Source: Phallus indusiatus
Lineage: Eukaryota > Basidiomycota > Agaricomycetes > Phallales > Phallaceae
NCBI GenBank assembly: GCA_027605045.1
Contig: JAQFWX010000004.1
Coordinates: 868,001-932,000 of the forward strand
Reading direction: 5' to 3'
DNA: 64,000 nucleotides
Both the position numbers and the translations under genes were made by a program. Under the pieces are notes generated by a model. It made no database searches. It saw only the letters and a list, made by a program, of their open reading frames with translations, and had not been told where the DNA came from. Below, in pieces: positions 55,408 to 64,000 of the stretch (position 1 is the stretch's first letter; the number at the start of each line of letters is the position of its first letter).

Positions 55408-56119
55408 TTAATTTCCCAAGCTTCGGTTCATGAACCGTCTCTTTGTGAATGCCATCCACCATTTGCTCGGTTTCCCGGTTCCATCTGCGTAAAGTCGGTC
55501 GATTAATCGCGCAGCTAATTCCTGTCGCACTTGCACAAGGTATTGTCGGAAGTATTCTGATTCAGATAAGCTTGAGCACAAAGAAGAAGAAAAAAGTCAA
55601 GAAAACATACCACTCTCTCCGCGACTACCAGGAGGGGCGAAATGTGCGTTCAAGTTGAAATTAGCGTCACCAGGGATCGCAAAAGCATCAACAGCCAATG
55701 TGTTTAGTAACTTGTACGCTTCTTGCTGATTAGGTGGTATTTTGGATGTTGATAGCTTTGCTAAACAATCCGAAACGAACAAGATAAGGATGATCAGCAA
55801 ACGATCTGCAGGTCCTTTGATTTCAAAGTTTCGGAAAAGCGAATTGGCACGGAACAGATCAAGCGCCTCGTCAATAATGTCTGCAGTATTCGGTTCGTCT
55901 AAAGTTGGAAAGTATGAAGGCAATATATCTGAGAAGAAGAATGAGCTTATATACCTACGAGAAGCGAGGGTCCTCGGAATTTAGTTCTAATCGGTAGAAT
56001 AGCGGTATTCCCGACAACTTTTACATCTTCAACGGCAAGAAACGATGAATGATAGGCCTGTCAAAGGTGAAAACATTGACCAAATATGATTATCGATTTG
56101 ACGATTCACTTACAGGCAT
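55408..56119 (-). CDS. ARC18: Arp2/3 complex subunit 3 (p21)
   Basis: Subunit ARPC3 of the complex that nucleates branched actin at cortical patches. Exon 1 encodes only M-P (56119-56114). The next exon reads AYHSSFLAVEDVKVVGNTAILPIRTKFRGP, then PSYFPTLDEPNTADIIDEALDLFRANSLFRNFEIKGPADRLL in pieces, AYKLLNTLAVDAFAIPGDANFNL, and the last exon YFRQYLVQVRQELAARLIDRLY ... KPSKWWMAF. This order covers the whole family domain from the first residue to the KPSKWWMAF end. The protein tail has a few extra basic residues. It shares a 159-bp divergent promoter with the channel gene. Confidence 0.95.
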
Positions 56120-56278
56120 GATTGCTAGGCTAACAACGCAGTACGGTCGCGTGACGCTGTGACGTCACGGTACTAGGCGCGCCGCTATTTGAAAATGATC
56201 AAAAATAAAACTTTTGAATGGCACATCGTTCAATTCAACCCTTTTTGTTTAGACCTTGTTCAAGCTCCTCGTTATCCA
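56120..56278. promoter_or_regulatory. Shared divergent promoter ARPC3 / YVC1
   Basis: Only 159 bp between start codons. Holds a perfect CRE palindrome TGACGTCA at 56,160-56,167 and GC-rich GGCGCGCC at 56,176-56,183. Confidence 0.6.
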
Positions 56279-59200
56279 ATGGATGCGGAAGAGCAGTCCG
56301 GTTTATTATCCACGACAGCTATCGTTGTTTCACCGGATGTCATAAACAGTAAATCGTGTTTTGTTTAATGTACTTGACGCTTTCAATCAAAACGACGTCA
56401 TTTCGTTTCTAGAACTAGTTCGCAGACTTCGCGCGTTGACGGTGCAACTTCTACCTGTTCCAGTTGATATCGCTATTCTCAAGGAGTCTAGAAGCAAAAT
56501 CCTCACGAATAAAGGTTAATTTCGAGCTTTTCGTGGTTTGCCAATAATCGACTCAACCATTGTCATTCGTGTACTTGGTTTCCATCACCACAGTTGTCGA
56601 TGCTTATATAGCTGCCGCTGGTGATTTCGCACAAGCTTTACCCTTTTCTCTTCTTCGTGCCCAACAGACTTTTCTTCGGTGCGATAATTTTACGTTTGTT
56701 GTCAAGCAGAAAAGGGCGACTAACGTGCAGTGCAGTGATGCGTCTCGAAACATCTCAGACTGGGACGAAAATATCTGTCGTGGTGCGTTTTGAAGGCAAA
56801 TACGTCGGAAAATAAGATACTCAAAGTGTAAAACCAGCTGCTGCTTGTGAAGTTCTCGCTCGGCTGGTCGTTCATAGCATGGGACCCGACCGTCTTGCTT
56901 CAGTAATGAGCACGCGTTACAGGTATATAGACAGTGAAGGCGATATCAGTTCCCCTTCTAGTGTATTCGAATACGCTGTGGATAAACATTGGTACTAGCT
57001 TCTGCGATAAATAGTCTCCTCTTAGTACTGACTTAGTCCTTCAGTACCGTTTTCCTTTCTTCCAGCGAGAGTCAATTAGGTCGGTATCTGAATTCTAGCA
57101 ACTACAGTCAACTGATCGGCTTCAGTCACAAATTCGCTTTGGAATGGACATTGGGTTCAGACTTACAACGACCACGATGGCATTGATTGTAAGCTTTATT
57201 CAACCGCAATCTTCTCGCCATCTATTTCCAGGCTAATTATTAAACAGATGTACCGTTCACTGATGTCAAGCAAGCTGGATTTTGGTCTCGTTTCGATCCG
57301 TCCCGTCTTTCAGTTCCACGGTAAGAACGACACAAGTCTTACTGGGGTCATTTTTTGACGGTTTTTGGTTGCTAGATACCAAAACATGTTTCGCATAATA
57401 ATTTGGCTTTTCTTTCTTTTCACCTACTCCCAAGCTGGTGGGTAGCACTAATTCTTATGTGTGAAACCAGTTCTAAGGTAATTAACAGTCCAGCAACCTC
57501 TTGAGAAACTCGATGCGCGTCGTGAACATTTCGATGTTTGGGAGTATATACTGTATACCATGTCTCTTGCCTTCACTATTGATGGTGCGTGACGAAATAT
57601 ATTCTCTCCGAGGGGTCATCGAAAAACCTCCTTTTCTTTAGAATTATATAAAGTACGTCATTATCGCCACAGAGACAAATTTGTCCATTTCATAATTGTA
57701 TTTAGGTGTACACTTCCACGCGCCTCTTCAATTGGCGTGTAGCGCTTGCTGATTTCTGGACCGTGATATCGATTATAACCTACGCCCTATTATGCACCGC
57801 ATTTGTTCTGCGGATTCGCGGGATTTTCTACGATGAAGGACCCAGTGCAACTCTCCACTTGACTAGTTTTCAAGTTCTGAGCTGTGTGGCTCCATTCATA
57901 TGGTAAGCTCTCATTTCCTTATCCGCTAACGAACTCATTTTTTGGATTTGTTTAGGATGAGTAAATATTAGCCGTATTTTGATTTTGAAGAGTTCACTCA
58001 TCATCTGTCTTAGGATTGATCACTGTCTTTGACGGTTTCAAGTGAGCTGCTGACGTTGCCTTTCTCTTTCTTTCATTCTCAAAATTTGATATGAAAAAAG
58101 ATATATCGGCACGATGCAAATATGTATTGGTCGAATGCTTCAAGAAAGTTCGATATTCTTTGCCGTGAGATTTCAGTTCGTGACGAATCCGAGCCCATTG
58201 GACTGAGCCTTCATCCAGCTTTTAGGAATATTGTTCGTTGGCTTCTTGCAGGCTATGGTCGCATTAGACGCTAGGTGAGTGGGTTGTTCATTCTCAACAG
58301 ATCATACCCTTAGCACTTTCAATAGTGACGGCGAGACAGAAAGAAGGACCATTGTTAGCAAATTATTTTCTCACTACTTGTCTTTCGTAATTGACGAACG
58401 TTTAGATACTTAATATGCTTATTCAAGCGCTGTTAGCGTGAGTTGTATTCTATGCGGGGGAAGCTCCCGTTTTATGTCTTTTTCAGATCTCCAGATTACG
58501 AATCGTCTGCCACGAAGTACGTTCCCCGCTGTTACCGGTTGTCAATTTATTGAATTTATCTAACAGTTTGTTTGGCCTCGTTTTATATTACCTGTATGTC
58601 AAAAGCTGCGCTGTATGGTCTCATTCTCGTTAACATTTTTTGGTCAGATGGAACTTTACTGCTACAGTCATACTACTGAACGTTCTGATTTCCCTCTTCG
58701 CTTCTGCATATCAATCCGTAAGTGGTAATCCCAAACGTGGAACAACATTTCATCCTGGTGATGATTATCTAGATCGTTGACGACGCTGAAGCTCAATACT
58801 CGGCTTTCTCAGCTGCAAAAGCAGTCGCTATGACTCGAGCTCCAGATAAATACGTCTACCCTGCGCCTTTTAATTTGATTGAATTTGTCTTGGTGGCCCC
58901 ATTGGAGTAAGTAATATTCTCAAATATCGCAGTGGTGCAAGCTGATTCAATGCGGATAGACGAGTTTTGTCAGCAAAAACCTATGCCAAGGTATGCGTAT
59001 TGGTTCTCGCGCATATCTGATTGCTAAAAGCTACCGCAGCTGAACAAATACGTCATGATTATCATATTCTTCATACCCTTAACCGTCTTAACTTTATACG
59101 AATCTCTTAAGAGTGACTCGACATACCTGCGGACCTGGTTCGGCGATAATGCCGTTGAGGACGATACATGCCCGGAGGCGCAAAATCCAGAAGTCGATGA

Positions 59201-59414
59201 GGACGGTTTGAAAATTTCTAAAGTCGATTTCCAGGATATAGTCAAGAGATTTCCGAATATTCTCTTGGTGAGTTTTTATTCTATTTCACGGGCATATTTT
59301 AAATGCTGGTATCAGTCTTCGGACGAAATAATTCTGCAGGAAATCAAGGGCATGCAGCAACGTCTGGACGAATTAGTCCAAAAGATCTCGGAGAAGAACT
59401 TGAACGGTGTCTAG
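56279..59414 (+). CDS. YVC1: TRP-type vacuolar cation channel, Yvc1-like
   Basis: A gene with many short introns. Visible coding pieces in order are: MDAEEQSGLLSTTAIVVSPDVIN, KLVRRLRALTVQLLPVPVDI, VVDAYIAAAGDFAQALPFSL, ATACEVLARLVVH-type text, AALEWTLGSD-like text, and FWSRFDPSRLSVPR. Next are several hydrophobic segments (NMFRIIIWLFFLFTYSQ, VALADFWTVISIITYALLCTAFVLRI, LTSFQVLSCVAPFIW, IFGLLFLQAMVALDA-like). The end is NKYVMIIIFFIPLTVLTLYESLK, VDEDGLKISKVDFQDI and the coiled-coil QQRLDELVQKISEKNLNGV. This matches fungal Yvc1, the calcium-permeable channel of the vacuole membrane gated by stretch and calcium. Boundaries of the internal exons were not all fixed. Start and stop are well supported. 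Confidence 0.85.
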
Positions 59415-59477
59415 GGGCAATGATCTTTTCTTTTAAATAACGAACATTATATTTTCTTGGATGAACAATTATATGGA

Positions 59478-60267
59478 TTATACGACATCTTCAATGACCT
59501 TGGCAAGATGTTCAGGCATAGCATCGGATTGTAGTTTGACTATGACATCCATTGATTTTGTGAAAAATGATCTTATCTCGTTCAACTCTGCCGAACACAG
59601 ATTCGGAATCTATTGTGCTCCAGTCAGATAAAGGAGAGAGAAGTCCACGAGAACAAACCTCTAAACTTTCGTGATTCAGTTTACGCAGATTCTCGCGTGT
59701 TTTAGCCTGTCGAGCTTCCTGAAGATCTTTCAACAAACCTCGCAGCTTGTCAGGATTGTCTAAGTCATCAGACGCTCTGCAAAATGACGTTTAAGTAATG
59801 AGCCTGTCGCTTGTTTATCCAAAACTGACACGTCGAGTAAGACCTTAGCAACTTCGGCATACCGAAACGGCAAAGCACTAAACTCCTCTGTCATAGTTTC
59901 TTGCGATAATTTCTCCTGTAAAAATTCTCGTAATAATGATTATAACTTCCTGATGACGGAGCGTGACCAACACACCGATTGACAGCCACGCTGGGGGTAC
60001 AATTCGACATTTTTTCTTTAGTTTGAGGTTAACGGCGAACCATAGAGGTACTCTGGTTTTGGAAGGAGGACGAAAGGGGCCAAAAGTTCCCTGTCTAGAG
60101 ATCAATAAGCGGGAATAGATACGATCATCGCCATGAAAAAACCGAACCGATATTAATCTGATCTTATCTGCACTGAAAGATGGTACAATGTCTATCAGCT
60201 GCTCCATCGCGATGAGTTCCAGCTCTTCGGGCATCATTGACGTAGTGAGGGATTGGGGCAGAGCCAT
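59478..60267 (-). CDS. PSF2: GINS complex subunit Psf2
   Basis: Part of the Cdc45-MCM-GINS replicative helicase. Several exons: MALPQSLTTSMMPEELELIAMEQLIDIVPSF first, then FGPFRPPSKTRVPLWFAVNLKLKKKCRIVPPAWL, a middle exon with MTEEFSALPFRYAEVAKVLLD, DDLDNPDKLRGLLKDLQEARQAKTRENL, and the last exon LNEIRSFFTKSMDVIVKL to EDVV. PEELE and VPLWFAVNLKLKKKCRI are diagnostic for Psf2, and the overall length (about 200 aa) is normal. An MCB box lies 41 nt upstream of the ATG. It is divergent from the acyltransferase gene. Confidence 0.92.
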
Positions 60268-60307
60268 TTATTAGACTTTAGTGAGTGGTTGCGGTGGTGT
60301 GTTGTGT

Positions 60308-60313
60308 ACGCGT
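60308..60313. promoter_or_regulatory. MCB box (ACGCGT) upstream of PSF2
   Basis: ACGCGT is the MluI cell-cycle box bound by MBF at G1/S in yeasts. Position 41 nt before the start of a replication gene fits that use; function here is inferred. Confidence 0.5.
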
Positions 60314-60671
60314 TTCGAGACTTGCGCTATTTAGGCGCTCACGATGATGTGACATACATTTGTCACGTCTTGAAGGCCGTTCTGATGCCCGTAAGTTCGA
60401 GCACTCCGGAAATACCACTCATCCTACAGTCTACATCTCATCCCGTTTTAAATGTCCCCACTTCCCATCCGTTCTTTGGTTTGTCCATCTCACAAGGGTT
60501 CCTCTTCAATCACTTTAGGAATCTTAACATAGTTTGTTTTAGCGAGTTCTCTCTCAAAAATCATCCCTGACCGAGAGAGGCCGACAGTGTGTGACTGGTA
60601 AACGGACAGCGAAACAACTTTAGAACGGCCTGCACACAATCCCTATAATATCGAGTACATTAGCTGAGCGA

Positions 60672-62546
60672 ATGGGCTCCATCTTCGAAAATCTCGCCGC
60701 TATCACCGGAGGTTCTGTGGCCCAAATAAAGGTAAATCGATTAAAAAGTCTATTTTGAGCACAAGTTGACCATCTATTCAGCTACTTGTTTGTGTTATTT
60801 CATGCTATCCTCTAGGAAATATCTACGTTCGAATACCTCGAACATGGCCAAGCACAAAACACCTATTCAGCGTCATAGTTTCATTATTTATCTTGGGTCC
60901 AATAATGAATGTTTGGTTTGGAGCGTTGCAGTTTGTCTGTATCACTCTCTTGACATATTTTCTGACTGCTACGCTCCGATCGCGCCTGATGCCATGGGTC
61001 GTATTTGCGTGAGTGCCACATATTAAACCGAGAATTGAGGTGACCAACTCTTATATGATTCATAGTGTGGTAATGGGTCATTTGACTGTGATGCACGTCT
61101 TCCCCTTTTTTATTTTCTCTGGCATCTGTCTGAAACACATACAGTCATGCGCATACTGCTCTCCATGAAGTTGCTTATCGCGATATTATCATTACGGGAC
61201 CTCTGATGGTGTTGGTGATGAAGCTGTCAACGTTTGCTTGGAACATTCACGATGGGAGGCGTCCAGTTGAAGTTCGTTACTTCGTACCAAAGTTAAACGT
61301 TTTTCTTGAAAACTGACGTTCATTAGGAATTAGATATGTGGCAGAAAAATCACAGGATCACGAAGTTTCCTACAGTGCTCGAATTTCTAGGCTATGCGTA
61401 CGCTTTTAATTTTTTTTTCGCTTAGTTTCTACTTTTTAAACATTTGTTCCCAGCTTCTTTTTTCCAGGCATTTTGGTTGGGCCCTTCACGGAATATGTCA
61501 CATATAGTTCGTTGATCGATGGTTCGTACTTTGCAACTGCTCAAAGTGGAGACAAAAATCGATACGTACCACGGGGGCGAAAGCGAGTCGCATATACCAA
61601 GATGCTCATAGGATTTGCTTTCTTGGGTGTATATGTATTTATGAACAAGGCTTACTCCCTTGAGACCGTTTTACATGATACATGGCTCTCAAAGAGTATT
61701 TTTACAAGGTATTTATCTTGCCACTGCTTACCCACGTGCACGAATTACTGATCTCTAATCCTTTAGAATAGCCAGGCTCCAGTTTCTCTGCTTTGTAGAA
61801 CGTTCCAAATATTATTCTATCTGGATTTTGGCTGAGGTTTGCTTCTATAAATAAATAATTACCCACAAAACGCGAACTGATCCCATTCAGGGTGCTGCTA
61901 TATTAACGGGATTAGGTTTCAATGGCTATACAACTTCCGGAGGGAGTCGTTGGGATGGTGCTGCAAATGTCGATGTCCTCCAAGTCGAATTCCCTTCGAA
62001 TATAAAAACATACTTGGATTCCTGGAATATCAAAACAAACACATGGCTAAGGGAAACTGCCTACAAACGGGTAGCGAGAAAAGGAAAAAAACCGGGATCC
62101 AAAAGCACCATATTCACTTTTTTATTGTCTGCTTATTGGGTATGTTTGTATTTTTGATGCACGTTTACTCCAATTCAATCTATAATAAGCACGGTTTCCG
62201 CGTCGGACCTTATTTGACATTCATGCTCGGAGGGTTTGCCAGCGTTGTCGCTCGTCAATGTCGAAAGCGCATTCGACCATACTTCATATCAGCCACGGAC
62301 CCGAATCAAGCAACGGTTGTGAAGCGATTATATGATATTCTGGGCACAATAACAACAATCTTAACTATGAATTTTATTGGTGCACCATATTTCTCCCCGA
62401 ATGTCCACGACGCTGTGGAAATTTGGAGTAGAGTTAATTGGTTCGGTCTCTGGATGATCATCCCTCCGTTTATACTGTTTCAAATTCTTCCGCCAGCTCA
62501 AACAGTTCCAGGATCGGAGAAACGAGAAGGGGTTAAGACCGAATAG
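60672..62546 (+). CDS. MBOAT lysophospholipid acyltransferase (Ale1-like), copy 1
   Basis: An endoplasmic-reticulum enzyme that re-acylates lysophospholipids. Joined exons read MGSIFENLAAITGGSVAQIK, LLVCVISCYPLGNIYVRIPRTWP, multiple membrane segments, and HEVAYRDIIITGPLMVLVMKLSTFAWN with HDGRRP. They continue with FPTVLEFLGYAFFFPGILVGPFTEY, YVPRGRKRVAYTKMLIGFA, GAAILTGLGFNGY, DSWNIKTNTWLRETAYKRV and LSAYWHGF. WNIKTNTWL holds the conserved Asn and SAYWHG the catalytic His of MBOAT enzymes. The C-terminus adds LILF-type membrane segments and a charged tail (KREGVKTE). About eight or more short introns. A tandem paralogue follows 475 bp downstream on the same strand. Confidence 0.9.
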
Positions 62547-63020
62547 GTTCTGTCTAAACCAATCGCAGCATCTTCCACTTCTGTGCATGTCGCGGCGTTT
62601 CGAACATCCTTGAAGAACGAGTACGTATTTATCTATGAGCGAGGAGCACAATAACAGGAGATATGTTGAATTTGGAATCTAGGACGAGTCCTCTTCCGTA
62701 GCGTTTGTTTTTGTGAAGTCTGCTCTCTTTCCTTTTGTTGAATATATTCGAAGTTTGTGTACTGGGTATTGAAATGGCACCGGAAACTTACAGATGCCGC
62801 CCGGCGTGAATTGCTAATACAAAGCATGTGCATCTACATAGGGTTCCCCTTAGTTCTCCCACGCGAACCTGCTCCTGGACGCCGTTGAACACCGTCCAAA
62901 ATACATAAATCATGCCAAGTTTAGCTCTCAACGTTCTCGCCGATTTATTTTATTCGCTTGCGCCTCCACAGGAGTGTCACCTGTACATGTCACGCTGTGT
63001 CGCCTACTGACCCTTTGGCC
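62547..63020. promoter_or_regulatory. Spacer between the tandem MBOAT genes
   Basis: 474 bp; presumed promoter of copy 2. No other gene recognised. Confidence 0.4.
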
Positions 63021-64000
63021 ATGGACTCCGTTTTTAAACCTCTGGCTGCTGCCACTGGTGCCTCCATTGATCAGTTAAAGGTGAGCTATATACGGCTCTA
63101 GAACCTCCCGGTGCCTAATATGACTGCCCAATTTAGCTGCTAATATGTATTATTCTCTGTTATCCTCTAGGTAGTATCTACGTGCGCATACCCCGAACAT
63201 GGCCTGTCGTAAAACACCTGTTCAGCATCATAATTTCATTTCTTATCCTGGGTCCGGTGATGAACGTTTGGTTTGGAGCCTTGCAATTAGTGGGCATCAC
63301 TCTTCTGACGTATTTCGTGAGTGCCGCGTTTCGGTCACCTTCAATGCCATGGATTGTCTTTGTGTAAGTATTATGTCCAAAATAATACATCAAGTTATCA
63401 TTTTCAATCACAGGATGGTTATGGGTCATTTGACTATAATGTACGTTCTCGCTCTTTTATTCCTTAGTTTTCCTTTCTGAACTTTAAACGTGTAGTCATG
63501 TGCATCGTGCTCTCAATGAAACTGCCTATGAAACCTTCGAGATTTCTGGAGTCCTGATGGTGCTGGTAATGAAATTGACGACGTTTGCTTGGAACGTTCA
63601 TGATGGGAGACGACCAATTGAAGTCCGTCACCTTTTTGATCAAGAGCTCGAAAGCTGACTCGACTCCAGGAATTAGACAAATGGCAAAAGATCCATAGAG
63701 TATCCAAGTTCCCTTCCCTGCTGGAGTTTATGGGCTACGCGTAAGTCATGTTTTTCTCTCTCTCTAACACTCATCTAATTCAGGTGCAACCAGTTTTTAC
63801 TTTCCAGGATTGCTAGTTGGTCCTGCAGTGGACTATACCACATATATCTCGGTGATCGATGGTTCGATCTTTGCGTCTGCTCAAGCAGGAGATAAGGATA
63901 GATACGTTCCTCGAGGACGAAAACGCGTCGCATATACTAGAATGCTGACCGGATTTGCTTTTATGGGCCTATACGTCTCCTTGGGGGGAAACTTCACGTT
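63021..64000 (+). CDS. MBOAT lysophospholipid acyltransferase, copy 2 (cut by window end)
   Basis: Starts MDSVFKPLAAATGASIDQLK and follows copy 1 exon for exon: YPLGSIYVRIPRTWPVVKHL, NVWFGALQLVGITLLTYFV, ALNETAYETFEISGVLMVLVMKLTTFAWN, HDGRRPIE, ELDKWQKIHRVSKFPSLLEFMGYA, GPAVDYTTYISVIDGSIFAS, and RYVPRGRKRVAYTRML. Intron positions are the same. The catalytic His region lies beyond the window. Roughly two thirds of residues in the visible part agree with copy 1, so this is an old tandem duplication. Confidence 0.85.

Noticed and set aside
1..64000. CRISPR arrays, operons, ribosome binding sites
   Set aside because: The window is eukaryotic nuclear DNA; repeats present are dispersed or tandem gene-sized units, not spacer arrays.

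Overview
This 64 kb window is nuclear DNA of a filamentous basidiomycete, most likely an agaricomycete. Genes are dense and split by many 40-80 nt GT-AG introns with CTAAC/CTGAC-like branch sites. The housekeeping genes are eukaryotic, and the accessory proteins are of mushroom type. No bacterial, viral or organellar features were seen, and no tRNA or rRNA genes.

Bases 1-31,000 are an accessory, repeat-driven half. It opens with the 3' part of a divergent casein-kinase-1-like gene. It is then dominated by copies of one small gene family, called here the LDF/WIW family after the start of its mature protein: L-D-F, a short linker, then W-I-W. I count 12 copies or relics, F1-F12. Seven look intact (F1, F2, F4, F5, F6, F7, F9) plus F11, making eight. 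F3, F8 and F12 are broken and F10 is a fragment. F1 and F2 lie in one arm, and F7 and F6 in the other arm, of an inverted repeat. Its arms are about 4.4-4.5 kb (about 1,475-5,880 and 15,620-20,120) around a 9.7 kb core. F9 and F11 lie in a direct tandem duplication with a unit of about 2.85 kb. That unit also carries a relic of the 3' end of the neighbouring GTP cyclohydrolase II gene. Between copies lie decayed genes: a VPS17-like sorting nexin, a Kre9/Knh1-type secreted protein, and an unknown gene present intact in one arm and broken in the other.

The LDF/WIW proteins are 172-198 aa. Their pattern suggests a beta-sandwich of the galactose-binding or rhamnosidase-N-terminal (CBM67-like) type, so lectin-like binding is a reasonable guess. 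The family has two 5' architectures. One has a 13-nt first exon that splices into a signal peptide. The other has a 4-nt first exon (ATGG) that splices straight to the mature domain and so gives no signal peptide. Two copies end in Cys-x-Cys-rich, metallothionein-like tails.

Bases 29,700-64,000 are mostly a conserved housekeeping half. In order they are: GTP cyclohydrolase II (riboflavin synthesis), a USP36/42-type deubiquitinase, a seven-exon F-box protein, a mitochondrial-type PP2C phosphatase, a secreted CAP/PR-1 protein, a coiled-coil ORF, a second PP2C phosphatase and the outlying family relic F12. These are followed by PTEN/TEP1 lipid phosphatase, haspin kinase, 3-isopropylmalate dehydrogenase, NOB1, ARPC3, a Yvc1-type TRP channel, the GINS subunit Psf2 and two tandem MBOAT lysophospholipid acyltransferases (the second cut by the window end). 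Several pairs are divergent and share short promoters. Two full CRE palindromes (upstream of PTEN; between ARPC3 and YVC1) and an MCB box (upstream of PSF2) are visible. The haspin gene appears to carry a one-base frameshift in the glycine-rich loop.
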